Below are positions 37,735-46,764 of a DNA stretch of 64,000 nt, piece by piece. Below the pieces are notes generated by a model. It worked only from the letters and a program-made list of their open reading frames with translations, was not told the DNA's origin and made no database searches. The stretch comes from CAZTHK01 sp964613215. GTDB lineage: Bacteria; Krumholzibacteriota; Krumholzibacteriia; Krumholzibacteriales; CAZTHK01. Numbering within the stretch: the first letter of the stretch is position 1; each line of letters starts with the position of its first letter. The stretch covers positions 1 to 64,000 of the forward strand of contig CAZTHK010000001.1 in assembly GCA_964613215.1 (NCBI GenBank), read 5' to 3'. A program made the translations under genes and the position numbers.

Positions 37735-37868
37735 AGAACCGGAAAGCCAGGGGGCAGACTGCAGCCGGTATCGGAATTGGTCAAAACTGCCCGGGAACAA
37801 GCCGGTATGCTGATCGCCCCTGCACGGGTAATCCGGGTATTTTCGGGATGCAGCCGGAGAGATATTCC

Positions 37869-39005
37869 ATGAGAGTAGGTATTAATGAGGTACTGCTATA
37901 TCCCTGGACCAGCGGTGCGGTTAGCAGGGAACTAACCGTTCTTCCGGAACTGCTCAGGAGAATGGAGGGGGAAGGCCACGAGAGCGTGGTCTATTTTTCC
38001 AGGGATATGGATGATGATACCATTGACAGGTTAACCGGAGGGACCGGCGGAGTAAGAGCAATAAAGACCCCCCTGCCATCCCTGCCTACCTGCAGGAGAA
38101 TACTCCGGGGGATTCCATACTGGCCCCGGCAGGTTGAACGGGACGGTGTTGACCTGTTTCACACCGCTTATTATCCCATCCCCAGACTGAATATTCCGGT
38201 GGTGCTGACCGTTCACGATATGCGTCTGATTCACATGCCGGAAACATACCGGCGGTGGAGGTATCTGTTTCTTAAGATGGTGATACCCCGTTCACTCTCC
38301 CGGGCCTCCAGAATTATAGCTGTGTCCCGGGATACCAAAAGGGACCTGATCAGACATTTCGGGTTGAGTGAAGATAAGATCGATGTCTCCTACAATCCTC
38401 TGCCGCCGGGATTCCGTATTATGGATAGCGATGAAATCCCACCTTCGATCAGTTCGAAATACCGCTTGCCCGGCGATTACCTGCTTCATGTAGGGAAGCT
38501 CGAGCCACGGAAGAATCTCCGGCGTTTGATAGAAGCATATCACTCCATCAGGGAGAAAACCGCTTGCAAGCTGGTTATAACCGGTAAGAAGGCGTGGGCT
38601 TACCAGGGCCTGGTAAAAGTAGTGAGGGAAAGGGAGCTTGAAGATGATGTGATATTTACCGGCTATGTAGAGGATGAAGATCTCCCCCCCGTGTACAATA
38701 TGGCCAGGGCTCTGGTATATCCCTCCCTGCATGAAGGATTTGGCATTCCTGCGCTGGAGGCTATGGCCTGCGGCTTGCCGGTGGTAGCATCCGGCCTGCC
38801 GGCTCTCCGGGAGGTAGTTGGGGAAGCTGCTGTTTTTGTTGATCCCCATAGTACAGATTCTATCGCCCGGGGGATTGTAAAGATAATCGAAGACAGCAGC
38901 CTGCGGGAGCGCTTGATTTCAGAGGGGCTTAACAGGAGTAGCAGGTTCACTCCCGGGGAGACTGCTTCCCGGGTAATCAGAGCCTACGAGAAGGCATCGG
39001 GATAA
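37869..39005 (+). CDS. Glycosyltransferase family 4
   Basis: 378 residues from ATG 37869, which has ggagag 8 nt upstream; ATG 37848 would add 7 residues. GT-B fold: an N-terminal acceptor lobe, VDLFHTAYYP, VVLTVHDMRLI, and AVSRDTKRDLIRHFG at the lobe boundary. The donor lobe contains LLHVGKLEPRKNLRRLIEAY and the EX7E motif EGFGIPALEAMACG. It transfers a nucleotide-activated sugar with retention; substrate unknown. The neighbouring divergent gene is a second GT4 enzyme, so both probably build surface glycans. Confidence 0.9.
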   Translation: MRVGINEVLLYPWTSGAVSRELTVLPELLRRMEGEGHESVVYFSRDMDDDTIDRLTGGTGGVRAIKTPLPSLPTCRRILRGIPYWPRQVERDGVDLFHTAYYPIPRLNIPVVLTVHDMRLIHMPETYRRWRYLFLKMVIPRSLSRASRIIAVSRDTKRDLIRHFGLSEDKIDVSYNPLPPGFRIMDSDEIPPSISSKYRLPGDYLLHVGKLEPRKNLRRLIEAYHSIREKTACKLVITGKKAWAYQGLVKVVRERELEDDVIFTGYVEDEDLPPVYNMARALVYPSLHEGFGIPALEAMACGLPVVASGLPALREVVGEAAVFVDPHSTDSIARGIVKIIEDSSLRERLISEGLNRSSRFTPGETASRVIRAYEKASG

Positions 39006-39063
39006 AGGTTCTTTTGGGCAGTTATCCAGTAACCGGCGGGGAAACTCAATTGCCTGTTCCCTT

Positions 39064-40374
39064 CTACTGGCTTGGCGGTGACAGGCTATCCAGGATGTCC
39101 GCCAGCTGTCCCGCCTGAACTCTTCTGTCGAATTTTTGCAGGTTTTCCCTGTCCACCGATTGGATTTTTTCACCCTGATAGCTTTTTTCCAGCTCTGAAA
39201 CTATTCTCCCGGTCTCCCGCTGATCTATTACCGTCCCGGCATTCAGCTCCTCCAGGATGTTTGCGGTCAGTGAGTCCGTGGGTATCAGGGCAAGAATGGG
39301 TTTACCAGCTCCCAGGTATTCGAACAGCTTTGCCGAGATTGTTAATCCGGTCATTACACCCCTGTTTCTAAGCAGCAGCAGCAGGTCAGCCCCCAGCTGA
39401 TAGGAGACACACCGGGAATGCGGGACGTATCCATGCAGGATTATATTCTTCTCCAGCTCCAGTTCTTTTATTAATCTTTCAGCCTCCCTGTCATCGAATG
39501 TCCCCAGGAATCTTACCGATATCTTTTCCTTGATATCGGGCCGGCGGTTTAACAGTTTACCCAGTGCCCTGACCAGGGGAGCGGCAGAGTACATTCGTGA
39601 ATCTATCTTGCCGGTATACACCAGGGTGAATTTTTCAAATTCCTCCGGTTTGATTCCATCAAAGTCGTTACGGTCGAACCCGTTATAAATCAGATTATAT
39701 TTGCTCTCCTCTCCTGAATCATCCATGCTCTGAAGGTAGCTTTTTATGGGAGGGGTGGTAACGATGGCGGAGTCGCTCCTTTCCAATATCATTTTTTCCA
39801 TCTTCTTCTCTATCCATCTTCTGCCCGGTGGTTCTTCGGATCTGTAGGTATCTATCCACTGGGTCCAGGGATCGCGGTAGTCCAGCACCAGCTTCCTGCC
39901 AGAGAGCGATTTTGCCAACAATCCCAGGATGAAGGCAGAGAAGGGTGGCGCGGAGGCAAATATCACATCGGGACGGTGGCGTTTGATAATCCTCCTGAGT
40001 CTGAAGGCAGAGCTTATCACCCAGAAGATCTGACTGTCAGGGATCATGAACCAGTTTCTCATGAACTGAAGGATTCTGGAGATGAATGTCCTCGGACGGG
40101 CAGGTGATTCCCAGGGAAGGGGGGTGCCGGTTTGCCGGCGGATTCTGCCGGTCGAGCTTTTGGGGAGGATAGAATTGATTCTCTCTATATTTAAATCCTC
40201 ATCCAATTCTTTCAGCAGGCCGGGATCTGTTTCGATGTAGCTTTCCTCTGTGGTGGTGAGAATTACCGGTTTCCATCCGTGGGCTGGAAGGAACCTGGCG
40301 AACCTGCCTGTCCGCTGAACTCCTCCCCCGCCTGCAGGGGGAAAGTAGTAGGATATAATCAGAACTTTCTTCAT
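39064..40374 (-). CDS. Glycosyltransferase family 4 (group 1)
   Basis: 436 residues starting at ATG 40372-40374 (MKKVLIISYYFPPAGGGGVQ), the standard N-terminus of this family; a longer frame to 40449 is unlikely. An N-terminal acceptor lobe with GRFARFLPAHGW and DVIFASAPPFSAFI, then the donor lobe with FTLVYTGKIDSRMYSAAPL and a late KLFEYLGAGKPILALIP replacing the canonical EX7E. Similar enzymes act in lipopolysaccharide or exopolysaccharide synthesis. Its 3' end faces the 3' end of the other GT4 gene. Confidence 0.88.
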   Translation of the reverse strand: MKKVLIISYYFPPAGGGGVQRTGRFARFLPAHGWKPVILTTTEESYIETDPGLLKELDEDLNIERINSILPKSSTGRIRRQTGTPLPWESPARPRTFISRILQFMRNWFMIPDSQIFWVISSAFRLRRIIKRHRPDVIFASAPPFSAFILGLLAKSLSGRKLVLDYRDPWTQWIDTYRSEEPPGRRWIEKKMEKMILERSDSAIVTTPPIKSYLQSMDDSGEESKYNLIYNGFDRNDFDGIKPEEFEKFTLVYTGKIDSRMYSAAPLVRALGKLLNRRPDIKEKISVRFLGTFDDREAERLIKELELEKNIILHGYVPHSRCVSYQLGADLLLLLRNRGVMTGLTISAKLFEYLGAGKPILALIPTDSLTANILEELNAGTVIDQRETGRIVSELEKSYQGEKIQSVDRENLQKFDRRVQAGQLADILDSLSPPSQ

Positions 40375-40813
40375 CACTTCCAACTTGATGCCTCTGAGGG
40401 TAAATGCTGAAACTCTGAACAAGTATAGGAATTTCCCCGCGATATGCAAGATACAAAGGGGTCGGGATAATTTTTCAGTTATCCGTGTCTGGTCCGGGCT
40501 GATATTTTTTCGGCTGACCAGAAATAATTCCGGTTTGAGCCGGTTAATTTATCAACCTGTTCATGTTTGGTGGTAATTGCTCCACCCCGGGGGATTCTTG
40601 ACATTGATTATAGATGCGTGGTAGCGTTTAATGGCAATTCCTGAGGCCGTGCAATGTAAGCAGGGAAATGCTGTTGTGGTGGTTTGCGATACCGGGTGTT
40701 ATTCAGCAGACTATCCGGGATATGTCAGGAAGGCGTTTTGTGGAATTACATGGGTGGGATTTATGGAAGAAGGGCTATGTCAAGCTAATAGCAATGAGCC
40801 GGGGGAGGATACC
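40375..40813. other. Gene-free region before the aldo/keto reductase gene
   Basis: An open frame extends upstream of the reductase start to 40631 but has no ribosome site and no conserved features, so I treat it as untranslated. TTGACA at 40608-40613 is followed by TATAGAT after only 5 bp, which is not a standard promoter. Confidence 0.4.
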
Positions 40814-42043
40814 ATGAGTTTTTCAGAGAAAATTACCAGACGGGGATTTATCTCCACCACCTTGACCGGTGCTGTCTCTATGGGGGTGTTGGGTTGTGGT
40901 TCATCGGAGAAGGGAGCTGAAGAGAAGGAAAAACTATCCGGTGAGAAGAAGAAGGGCAGAGTGATAACCAGGAAACTGGGATCCACCGGTATGGAGATGC
41001 CCATAGTAGGGATGGGAGTGATGAATTCCGATAATCCTGAAGTGGTAAGGGCGGCCTATCAGAATGGAATCCGCCACTTCGATACAGCTGCCGTCTATCA
41101 GGGAGGAAACAATGAAAGAATGGTGGGAAATGTTATTAAGGAACTGGGAGTGCGCAATGAGGTAACGGTCGGCACCAAGATATACCATTCCCGTATGAGA
41201 AAGGAAGACCACACCGCTGCAGAGGTAAGAAAATCGATCCTGTCTCAGATGGATGAGAGCCTGGAGAGACTGCAGATGGATCATGTGGATATAGTGTATC
41301 TCCATGCTGTACAAAGTGAAGAAGAGATCACAAATGAGGCCATCCACGATGCCATGGAAGAGTTGAAGAAGAGCGGCAGGACGCGCAGTATAGGAGTATC
41401 TACTCATAGAAGCATGCAGCAGGTTTTGAATGCGGTTGCCAGCTCGGGGTTATATGATGTGGTGCTGACTGTGTATAACTTTACCCTGGGCGACTATGCT
41501 CAATTGATCGAAGCGATTGATAAGGCCCATGCTGCGGGCGTTGGAATAATAGCAATGAAGACTCAGGCGGGCAGCCACCGTCATTCCAAAATAGAGATAA
41601 GTGACCAGTTTAAAAGCTCCACCGTTGCTACCGCCGCTCTGAAGTGGGTGCTGAGGAATGAGAAAATCACCGCCGCCATCCCGGGCTTTACCACCTTCGA
41701 GCATATGGAGGAGGATTTTTCGGTAGCTACATCTCTGGAGTACACCCGGCAGGAGAAGAAGCTGCTTAATGAGTGTGATGTAAAATATACCATGGGATTC
41801 TGCCGCCAGTGCGACCTGTGCCTGGATACCTGCCGCAGGCAGGTGGATATTCCAGAACTTATGAGGGTGCACATGTATTCCACCCGGTACAGCAATTTTC
41901 ACCGGGCCCGGGTTACCCTGGACACCATATCCCCGGAGAGAGGACTGATAAACTGCAGTGAGTGTGAGAGCTGCTCCGCCTTCTGCCCTCACCAGGTGAA
42001 TATCGCCGGGGCAATAGATGAATTGAAATTAATATATTGTTAA
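40814..42043 (+). CDS. Aldo/keto reductase, Tat-type lipoprotein with two 4Fe-4S motifs
   Basis: 409 residues from ATG 40814 behind gggggagg. A twin-arginine motif TRRGFIS (8-14) and a lipobox GVLGC (Cys28) suggest export folded and anchored by lipid. The reductase barrel has the catalytic set D90, Y95, K122 and H164. The C-terminus has two perfect CxxCxxCxxxC clusters: C330-C333-C336-C340 and C381-C384-C387-C391, each enough for a 4Fe-4S centre. The fusion implies electron transfer through the clusters rather than only NADPH. No partner redox gene is adjacent. Confidence 0.87.
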   Translation: MSFSEKITRRGFISTTLTGAVSMGVLGCGSSEKGAEEKEKLSGEKKKGRVITRKLGSTGMEMPIVGMGVMNSDNPEVVRAAYQNGIRHFDTAAVYQGGNNERMVGNVIKELGVRNEVTVGTKIYHSRMRKEDHTAAEVRKSILSQMDESLERLQMDHVDIVYLHAVQSEEEITNEAIHDAMEELKKSGRTRSIGVSTHRSMQQVLNAVASSGLYDVVLTVYNFTLGDYAQLIEAIDKAHAAGVGIIAMKTQAGSHRHSKIEISDQFKSSTVATAALKWVLRNEKITAAIPGFTTFEHMEEDFSVATSLEYTRQEKKLLNECDVKYTMGFCRQCDLCLDTCRRQVDIPELMRVHMYSTRYSNFHRARVTLDTISPERGLINCSECESCSAFCPHQVNIAGAIDELKLIYC

Positions 42044-42194
42044 GATGCTCTAAAAAAAGAGCGCAGATACCTGGCTGGTTGAATGTTTGTTTAACCCCGA
42101 TTAATTATCCCGTTATGGTTAATATAAACAGATTAGAGGGATATTTTTTCGGCAATTTCGAGTGGGAATACGGAGTATGAAGGAAGGGAGGAAA

Positions 42195-42887
42195 ATGAAC
42201 ATAAGAGATAACTTAAACAGGGTGTGGGAAAAAATTTCGAATGCTGCGGAGAGTGTGGGGAGGGATGCCTCTGAAATTGCTGTGGTGGGGGTGACCAAAA
42301 CACACGGCCCGGAGGTGGTGGAAGCGGCGGTGGAAGCCGGAATAGAGCACATCGGGGAGAACCGGGTTCAGGAATTTCTATCCAAGTATCCCGGGGTAGG
42401 TGTGGATTGTAAATGGCATCTGGTGGGACACCTTCAGAGAAACAAGGTTAACAAGGTGCTGGGTAAGTTCGAGCTCATCCACTCGGTGGATTCACCCAGG
42501 CTGGCAAGGAAACTGAATAAATCGGGGGAGCGGGATGATATTGTGTCGGATGTTCTTATCCAGGTTAATACCAGCGGGGAAGAATCCAAGTATGGCATTT
42601 CACCGGATGAAGCCATTGAGCTGGCCGGCTTTATCACGGGGCTTCCCTTTCTGAGGCTTCATGGACTGATGACCATCGCTCCCTGGGTGAAAGATACGGG
42701 GGTGGTAGCGGCCTCCTTCGCCAGCCTGAGACAATTAAGGGAAAATCTTATAAGCAGGGGATTTGAAGAAGAAAGGGTAAGACATCTTTCCATGGGAATG
42801 ACCGATGATTTCGAGATTGCAGTAAAGGAGGGTGCCACCATACTCCGGTTGGGACGGGTGCTGTTGGGAGAGAGGGGGGATTATTGA
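42195..42887 (+). CDS. yggS: YggS/PLPBP family pyridoxal-phosphate homeostasis protein
   Basis: 230 residues from ATG 42195 with gggagg upstream; an ATG at 42162 is rejected for lack of a site. TIM-barrel PLP protein with the lysine that binds the cofactor in GVTKTH (K35) and the IGENRVQEFLSKYP segment. The C-terminus has LSMGMTDDFEIAVKEGAT and LRLGRVLLGER. It keeps PLP and amino-acid pools balanced. First gene of a yggS-yggT-divIVA string as in Gram-positive ylmE-ylmG-divIVA. Confidence 0.93.
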   Translation: MNIRDNLNRVWEKISNAAESVGRDASEIAVVGVTKTHGPEVVEAAVEAGIEHIGENRVQEFLSKYPGVGVDCKWHLVGHLQRNKVNKVLGKFELIHSVDSPRLARKLNKSGERDDIVSDVLIQVNTSGEESKYGISPDEAIELAGFITGLPFLRLHGLMTIAPWVKDTGVVAASFASLRQLRENLISRGFEEERVRHLSMGMTDDFEIAVKEGATILRLGRVLLGERGDY

Positions 42888-42981
42888 CAGAAAAGTTGCC
42901 ACCTGCCGGCAGAGAGATTGAATTACTCTGCTACTGGAAAGAAGATATTTATCCTTCCATTTGTCCGGGACGGGGGGACTT

Positions 42982-43242
42982 ATGGGTTATTTCATTGCAG
43001 ATACGGTTGGCCTGATAATTGCTGCGATTAATGTGATAACTTTTGTTCTGATGATCTACATCTTTCTTGATCTGGCAGCGGGAGAACGGAGCAAATTATA
43101 CCGGATCCTCCGTAGAATGATGAGAGTTTTTCTGGCTCCATTGCGGAAGATTGCACCCGGTTGGCAGTTTGATATTTCTCCCATAATCATGATTGTTATT
43201 TTACAGGTGATAGCCTTTGTTATAAAATGGAAATACTATTGA
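42982..43242 (+). CDS. yggT: YggT family membrane protein
   Basis: 86 residues from ATG 42982. Two membrane helices (about 8-30 and 62-83) around an amphipathic linker with RMMRVFLAPLRKIAPGW and a DISPIIMIVILQVI start to the second helix, which is the YggT/YlmG signature. Linked to division and membrane organisation in other bacteria. 94 bp after yggS, 55 bp before divIVA. Confidence 0.88.
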   Translation: MGYFIADTVGLIIAAINVITFVLMIYIFLDLAAGERSKLYRILRRMMRVFLAPLRKIAPGWQFDISPIIMIVILQVIAFVIKWKYY

Positions 43243-43297
43243 TTGGGATAATACCGGAATTTGATTATTATCCTTGCTGTAATGAGGAGGAATTGAG

Positions 43298-45145
43298 ATG
43301 AGAATCACTCCACTGGATATCCGGAAACAGGACTTCAGAAAGACCATGAGGGGTCTCGATGCGGATGAGGTATATGCCTTTTTAAGCACTGTTGCCGAGG
43401 AATACGAAGCGGTTCTTTCAGATAACAAGAAGTTGCGGGAACGGATCGTGGAGATGGAAGAGAGGCTGGAGGAGTACAAGAACATAGAAACCAACCTCCG
43501 CAACACTCTTATAACAGCAGAGAAACTGACCAATGAGGCCAAGGAAAATGCCCACAGGGAAGCGGGGCTTATATTGAGGGAAGCGGAGATGGAGGCGGAC
43601 AAGGCTGCCGAAAGCATCAGGGCTCACACCAGGCAGCTGCGGCATGAGATATTGGAGCTTAAAAAACAGAAGGACAATTATCTCAACCGCCTTAAAACCC
43701 TGATGGACAGTCACAGGCGGATGATAGAGGGATTCGAGCAGGATTTTGCGGATGTGGACAGGGAAATCGAGAGGATAGGCAAAAAGGTGGAGAAGGATGC
43801 TGACAGCGGGACATCCGCACCGCGTATGAGCAGGGAGAAGATAACCGAGGAATTCGGAGGAAAGCTTGAAGATAAATCCACCTGGGGGGAAGAGAGAAGG
43901 CGGGAAAACGAAGAGAGGCCTGCCATGCCTCCGCCGGGAAGTGGAAGAGAGGAACAGGACAGCGTTGAAGAAGACACTCCCCCTGAGGATTCAATGAAGG
44001 GTGGGGGGACAGGGAAGAAACCTGAATCCGGCGGGGAAGAAGTAGTGGAGCATCTGGACACCGAACCGATCGGGGCGGTGGATGATTTTAATAACGTTCC
44101 GGAAAAAAGTTCATCCGGCGGCCCCGCCGGGGAGAAGGAACGTGATAATCAAGAGCCGGAGGCGGGAGAGAACCAGAATGAACGGAGAGTGCAGGATGAA
44201 GTTGCCGGGAGCATGGAGGACAGGATGTATCCTGAGGCAGGGACAGGTGGAGACGGGAAAGAAGCCGGCTCGCAGGAGGGTGGTATGGACCCCGCATCAC
44301 AGGCTACCGGGGAAAGCGCTCCATCTCCATCACAGGGGAGTCCTGCCTGGCAGAAGATAGTGGGGGATGGAATGAAGAGTAACCAGGAGAATCCCTCCGA
44401 AACTGCAGCCGGCGGCATGGCTGACACCGGCCAGGTTGAAGCGGATGGGGTTGCAAGACCGGAAGCCTCTTCAAAAGAACCGGAAAAGCCGGGCCATACC
44501 AGAGCTGCTCAGGAGCAACCGCCCGTGGATAGTGCTGCTACCACTGCCGGACCGGTTACGGAGAATAAGGGTCGGGAACAGGAACATCCATCTGCACCGG
44601 GAGATCACTGGAAGGAGTACGAGGTAAGGGAAGAGAGTACCGACTGGAAGAAATATGACATTTCAGAAGATCAGCCTGCTTCTGAATCCGGGCAGCAACA
44701 GAAAGGTCCGGGTGGCAGCCACATCCCTCCGGCGGATGATTCCAGGCAGAATGTTAACCCCCCGGCTGATCACGAAGTGGAAGAGGCCCTCTCCGGACTT
44801 TCGGAGACCGATTCCATGATGCAGCAAGGGTCTGATACTCCTCCGGCCAGCCAGGCTCCCGGGAATGCCCGGGATGGGGGACCGGCTGAAAGAACAGAGA
44901 ATAAGCATGATAGAAAGCAAACTCCTCCCCAGAGACCCCCGGTAGAACCGGAGCAGAGGGCAGAAGACCAGGGGATGGAATCAGCCGGTGAGCATAGCCG
45001 GGGGCTCCGGCAGAACGACGCACCCCCTCAGGATGAGCAGAAGGTGCAGCATCAGGAGGATCCTTCCGAACAAGACCCGGATTCATCAAAGTGGTCTTTC
45101 GATGAGCTTAAGAAGAACCTCTCTAACCTGACCAACAGGGAATAA
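43298..45145 (+). CDS. divIVA: DivIVA-domain protein with long disordered tail
   Basis: 615 residues. Residues 1-60 are the DivIVA membrane-curvature domain (ITPLDIRKQDFRKTMRGLDA), followed by a coiled coil to about 170. From about 175 to 590 the sequence is low-complexity, rich in Glu, Gly, Pro, Ser and Gln, and surely disordered. Short motifs recur (HWKEYEV, DWKKYDI), and the C-terminus SKWSFDELKKNLSNL looks conserved. Typical DivIVA proteins are 150-250 residues. It has an aggagg ribosome site and is embedded in the division cluster. It probably recruits partners to poles or septa. Confidence 0.88.
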   Translation: MRITPLDIRKQDFRKTMRGLDADEVYAFLSTVAEEYEAVLSDNKKLRERIVEMEERLEEYKNIETNLRNTLITAEKLTNEAKENAHREAGLILREAEMEADKAAESIRAHTRQLRHEILELKKQKDNYLNRLKTLMDSHRRMIEGFEQDFADVDREIERIGKKVEKDADSGTSAPRMSREKITEEFGGKLEDKSTWGEERRRENEERPAMPPPGSGREEQDSVEEDTPPEDSMKGGGTGKKPESGGEEVVEHLDTEPIGAVDDFNNVPEKSSSGGPAGEKERDNQEPEAGENQNERRVQDEVAGSMEDRMYPEAGTGGDGKEAGSQEGGMDPASQATGESAPSPSQGSPAWQKIVGDGMKSNQENPSETAAGGMADTGQVEADGVARPEASSKEPEKPGHTRAAQEQPPVDSAATTAGPVTENKGREQEHPSAPGDHWKEYEVREESTDWKKYDISEDQPASESGQQQKGPGGSHIPPADDSRQNVNPPADHEVEEALSGLSETDSMMQQGSDTPPASQAPGNARDGGPAERTENKHDRKQTPPQRPPVEPEQRAEDQGMESAGEHSRGLRQNDAPPQDEQKVQHQEDPSEQDPDSSKWSFDELKKNLSNLTNRE

Positions 45146-45176
45146 TTATAACCGGCGGGTTGCAGACAGAGAATAT

Positions 45177-45473
45177 ATGCCCAGGGATATAAGAAAAAGA
45201 GGAAGGGGCAGGATTGGGGTGAGCCTGAGAGTTCAGCCCTCCGCCCCCGGAAATAAGCTGGTGGGATGGAACGCCAGGGGAGAACTCAGGCTGAAGATCA
45301 GCGGAAAGCCGGCAGGGGGTGCCGCAAACAGGGAACTGATCTCATTCCTGGCCAGGCGGTTTAAATTGAAAAAGACCGATATCCAGCTGGAAACAGGGAG
45401 CACTTCGAGAAAAAAGGTGATTTCAATTCCTTCTTCAGTAAGGCCGCAGCTGGAAAAATTGCCTGACATATGA
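45177..45473 (+). CDS. DUF167 (YggU) family protein
   Basis: 98 residues. The YggU fold is visible as LRVQPSAPGNKLVGW near the N-terminus and GELRLKISGKPAGGAANREL with FLARRFKLKKTDIQL, the latter typical of the family. Function is unknown; it often neighbours yggS and yggT. It lies 31 bp after divIVA, probably in the same transcript. Confidence 0.88.
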   Translation: MPRDIRKRGRGRIGVSLRVQPSAPGNKLVGWNARGELRLKISGKPAGGAANRELISFLARRFKLKKTDIQLETGSTSRKKVISIPSSVRPQLEKLPDI

Positions 45474-45745
45474 AGCTGGCCCGTGTAACTCTGCCCTGCG
45501 GGTTATCAGGCTGAGCAGAATTTATTCATCGATTGCATAAATAACTTTTTGAATTGCCGGTATACCAGCAGTATCCCGAATAATCCTTGCCATAATACTT
45601 CTTTGACTGTTATAAAAGTGCTGCCCGGCAGGTTGGTAAACCGGCAAAATGGATTATTGCCTATGAGAATGTTGCTATACAGCAGATGGGCATTGTCACT
45701 TTTGGTTCCCTTTACCGGAGAGGAATTACAGGGAGGAGAAGGAAA

Positions 45746-46570
45746 ATGACAGAATACTACAAGCAGATCAGGGAAAGCGCATCCTATGTCCGGAAGAAGG
45801 TAAAAGTAAAACCAGCCTTCGGTATAGTTCTGGGGAGCGGGCTGGGAGGGCTGGTCAGGGATATCAAGAGCAGGGTGTGCATTCCCTATAAGGAAATACC
45901 GGATTTCCCTGTCTCTACCGTAGAGGGTCTTCATGCAGGCAACCTGATAGTGGGGAAACTGAGCGGCAAGAATGTGGTGGCCATGGAGGGAAGGGTCCAT
46001 TATTACGAAGGCTATACCATGAAAGAGGTAACTTTTCCCATCAGGGTGATGAAGGCTCTGGGAGCCAGGTCGCTGATTATTACTTCGGCGGTGGGAGCCA
46101 TGAACCCTCTCCTGGATGTGGGTGATGTGGTGGCCATTACCGATCATATAAACATGATGGGGGACAACCCCCTGATCGGTCCCAACGACGAGCGCTTGGG
46201 AACCCGCTTTCCGGACATGAGTGAGCCGTACAACCGCCGTTATATAAAGAAGATGGAAAAAATATGCCTGGAGCTGAACATTCCTCTCAGACGTGCGGTT
46301 ATGGTGGCGGTAGCCGGCCCCAATCTGGAGACGGCAGCCGAATACAGGTTTATGAGAAGGATAGGCGCTGATGTGGTGGGGATGTCGATGGTCCCGGAGA
46401 CCATAGCAGCGGTACATGGGGGGATGAAGGTGCTTGGCATCTCTGTGATTACCGACAAGGCTCTTCCCGATTGTCTCAAACCGGTTGATATAGAAGAAAT
46501 TGTGTCGGTGGCCAAGAGGGGGGAGAGGAAACTCTGCAAAATGGTCAGCGAATTTCTACGGAGGAGATAG
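45746..46570 (+). CDS. Purine nucleoside phosphorylase (trimeric)
   Basis: 274 residues from ATG 45746 with gggaggag upstream; a longer frame to 45686 is spurious. It splits purine nucleosides with phosphate. Motifs: GIVLGSGLGG (26-35), MEGRVHYYEGY (80-90), GPNLETAAEY (191-200, with E195 the base-binding glutamate) and VGMSMVPE (211-218). In ISVITDKAL the residue equal to human Asn243 is Asp237, a change that in human PNP favours 6-aminopurines. Phe200 is Leu194. The specificity may thus include adenosine. Confidence 0.9.
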   Translation: MTEYYKQIRESASYVRKKVKVKPAFGIVLGSGLGGLVRDIKSRVCIPYKEIPDFPVSTVEGLHAGNLIVGKLSGKNVVAMEGRVHYYEGYTMKEVTFPIRVMKALGARSLIITSAVGAMNPLLDVGDVVAITDHINMMGDNPLIGPNDERLGTRFPDMSEPYNRRYIKKMEKICLELNIPLRRAVMVAVAGPNLETAAEYRFMRRIGADVVGMSMVPETIAAVHGGMKVLGISVITDKALPDCLKPVDIEEIVSVAKRGERKLCKMVSEFLRRR

Positions 46571-46614
46571 GGCCGGATTAGAGGTTAAATTCGAGTTAAG
46601 ATTCAGTCTGTGGC

Positions 46615-46643
46615 TTGACATTTGGTAATTTTTTCATTATAAG
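46615..46643 (+). promoter_or_regulatory. Sigma-70-type promoter for ileS
   Basis: TTGACA (46615-46620) and TATAAG (46638-46643) are separated by exactly 17 bp. This is a near-consensus housekeeping promoter about 120 bp upstream of the ileS start, in the gap after the phosphorylase gene. Confidence 0.75.
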
Positions 46644-46764
46644 ATATTGTCTGCCCTGGGGCTGTATATGAGAATGAACAGCCGGTAATGTGGCAGATGA
46701 AGACCGGGTGTGGAATGATTTTTGATAGTAAAACATACCAGGCAATTTCAGGGATTGATGAAAT

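Noticed and set aside
40608..40626. TTGACA followed by TATAGAT before the aldo/keto reductase gene
   Set aside because: The spacing is only 5 bp, not compatible with a sigma-70 promoter.
42047..42062. GCTCT-A6-AGAGC hairpin after the aldo/keto reductase gene
   Set aside because: Short stem and no T-run on the plus strand, so not called a terminator.
45506..46417. 303-codon open frame opposite the purine nucleoside phosphorylase gene
   Set aside because: The plus-strand frame carries all phosphorylase motifs; the minus-strand frame is His/Tyr-rich shadow sequence.
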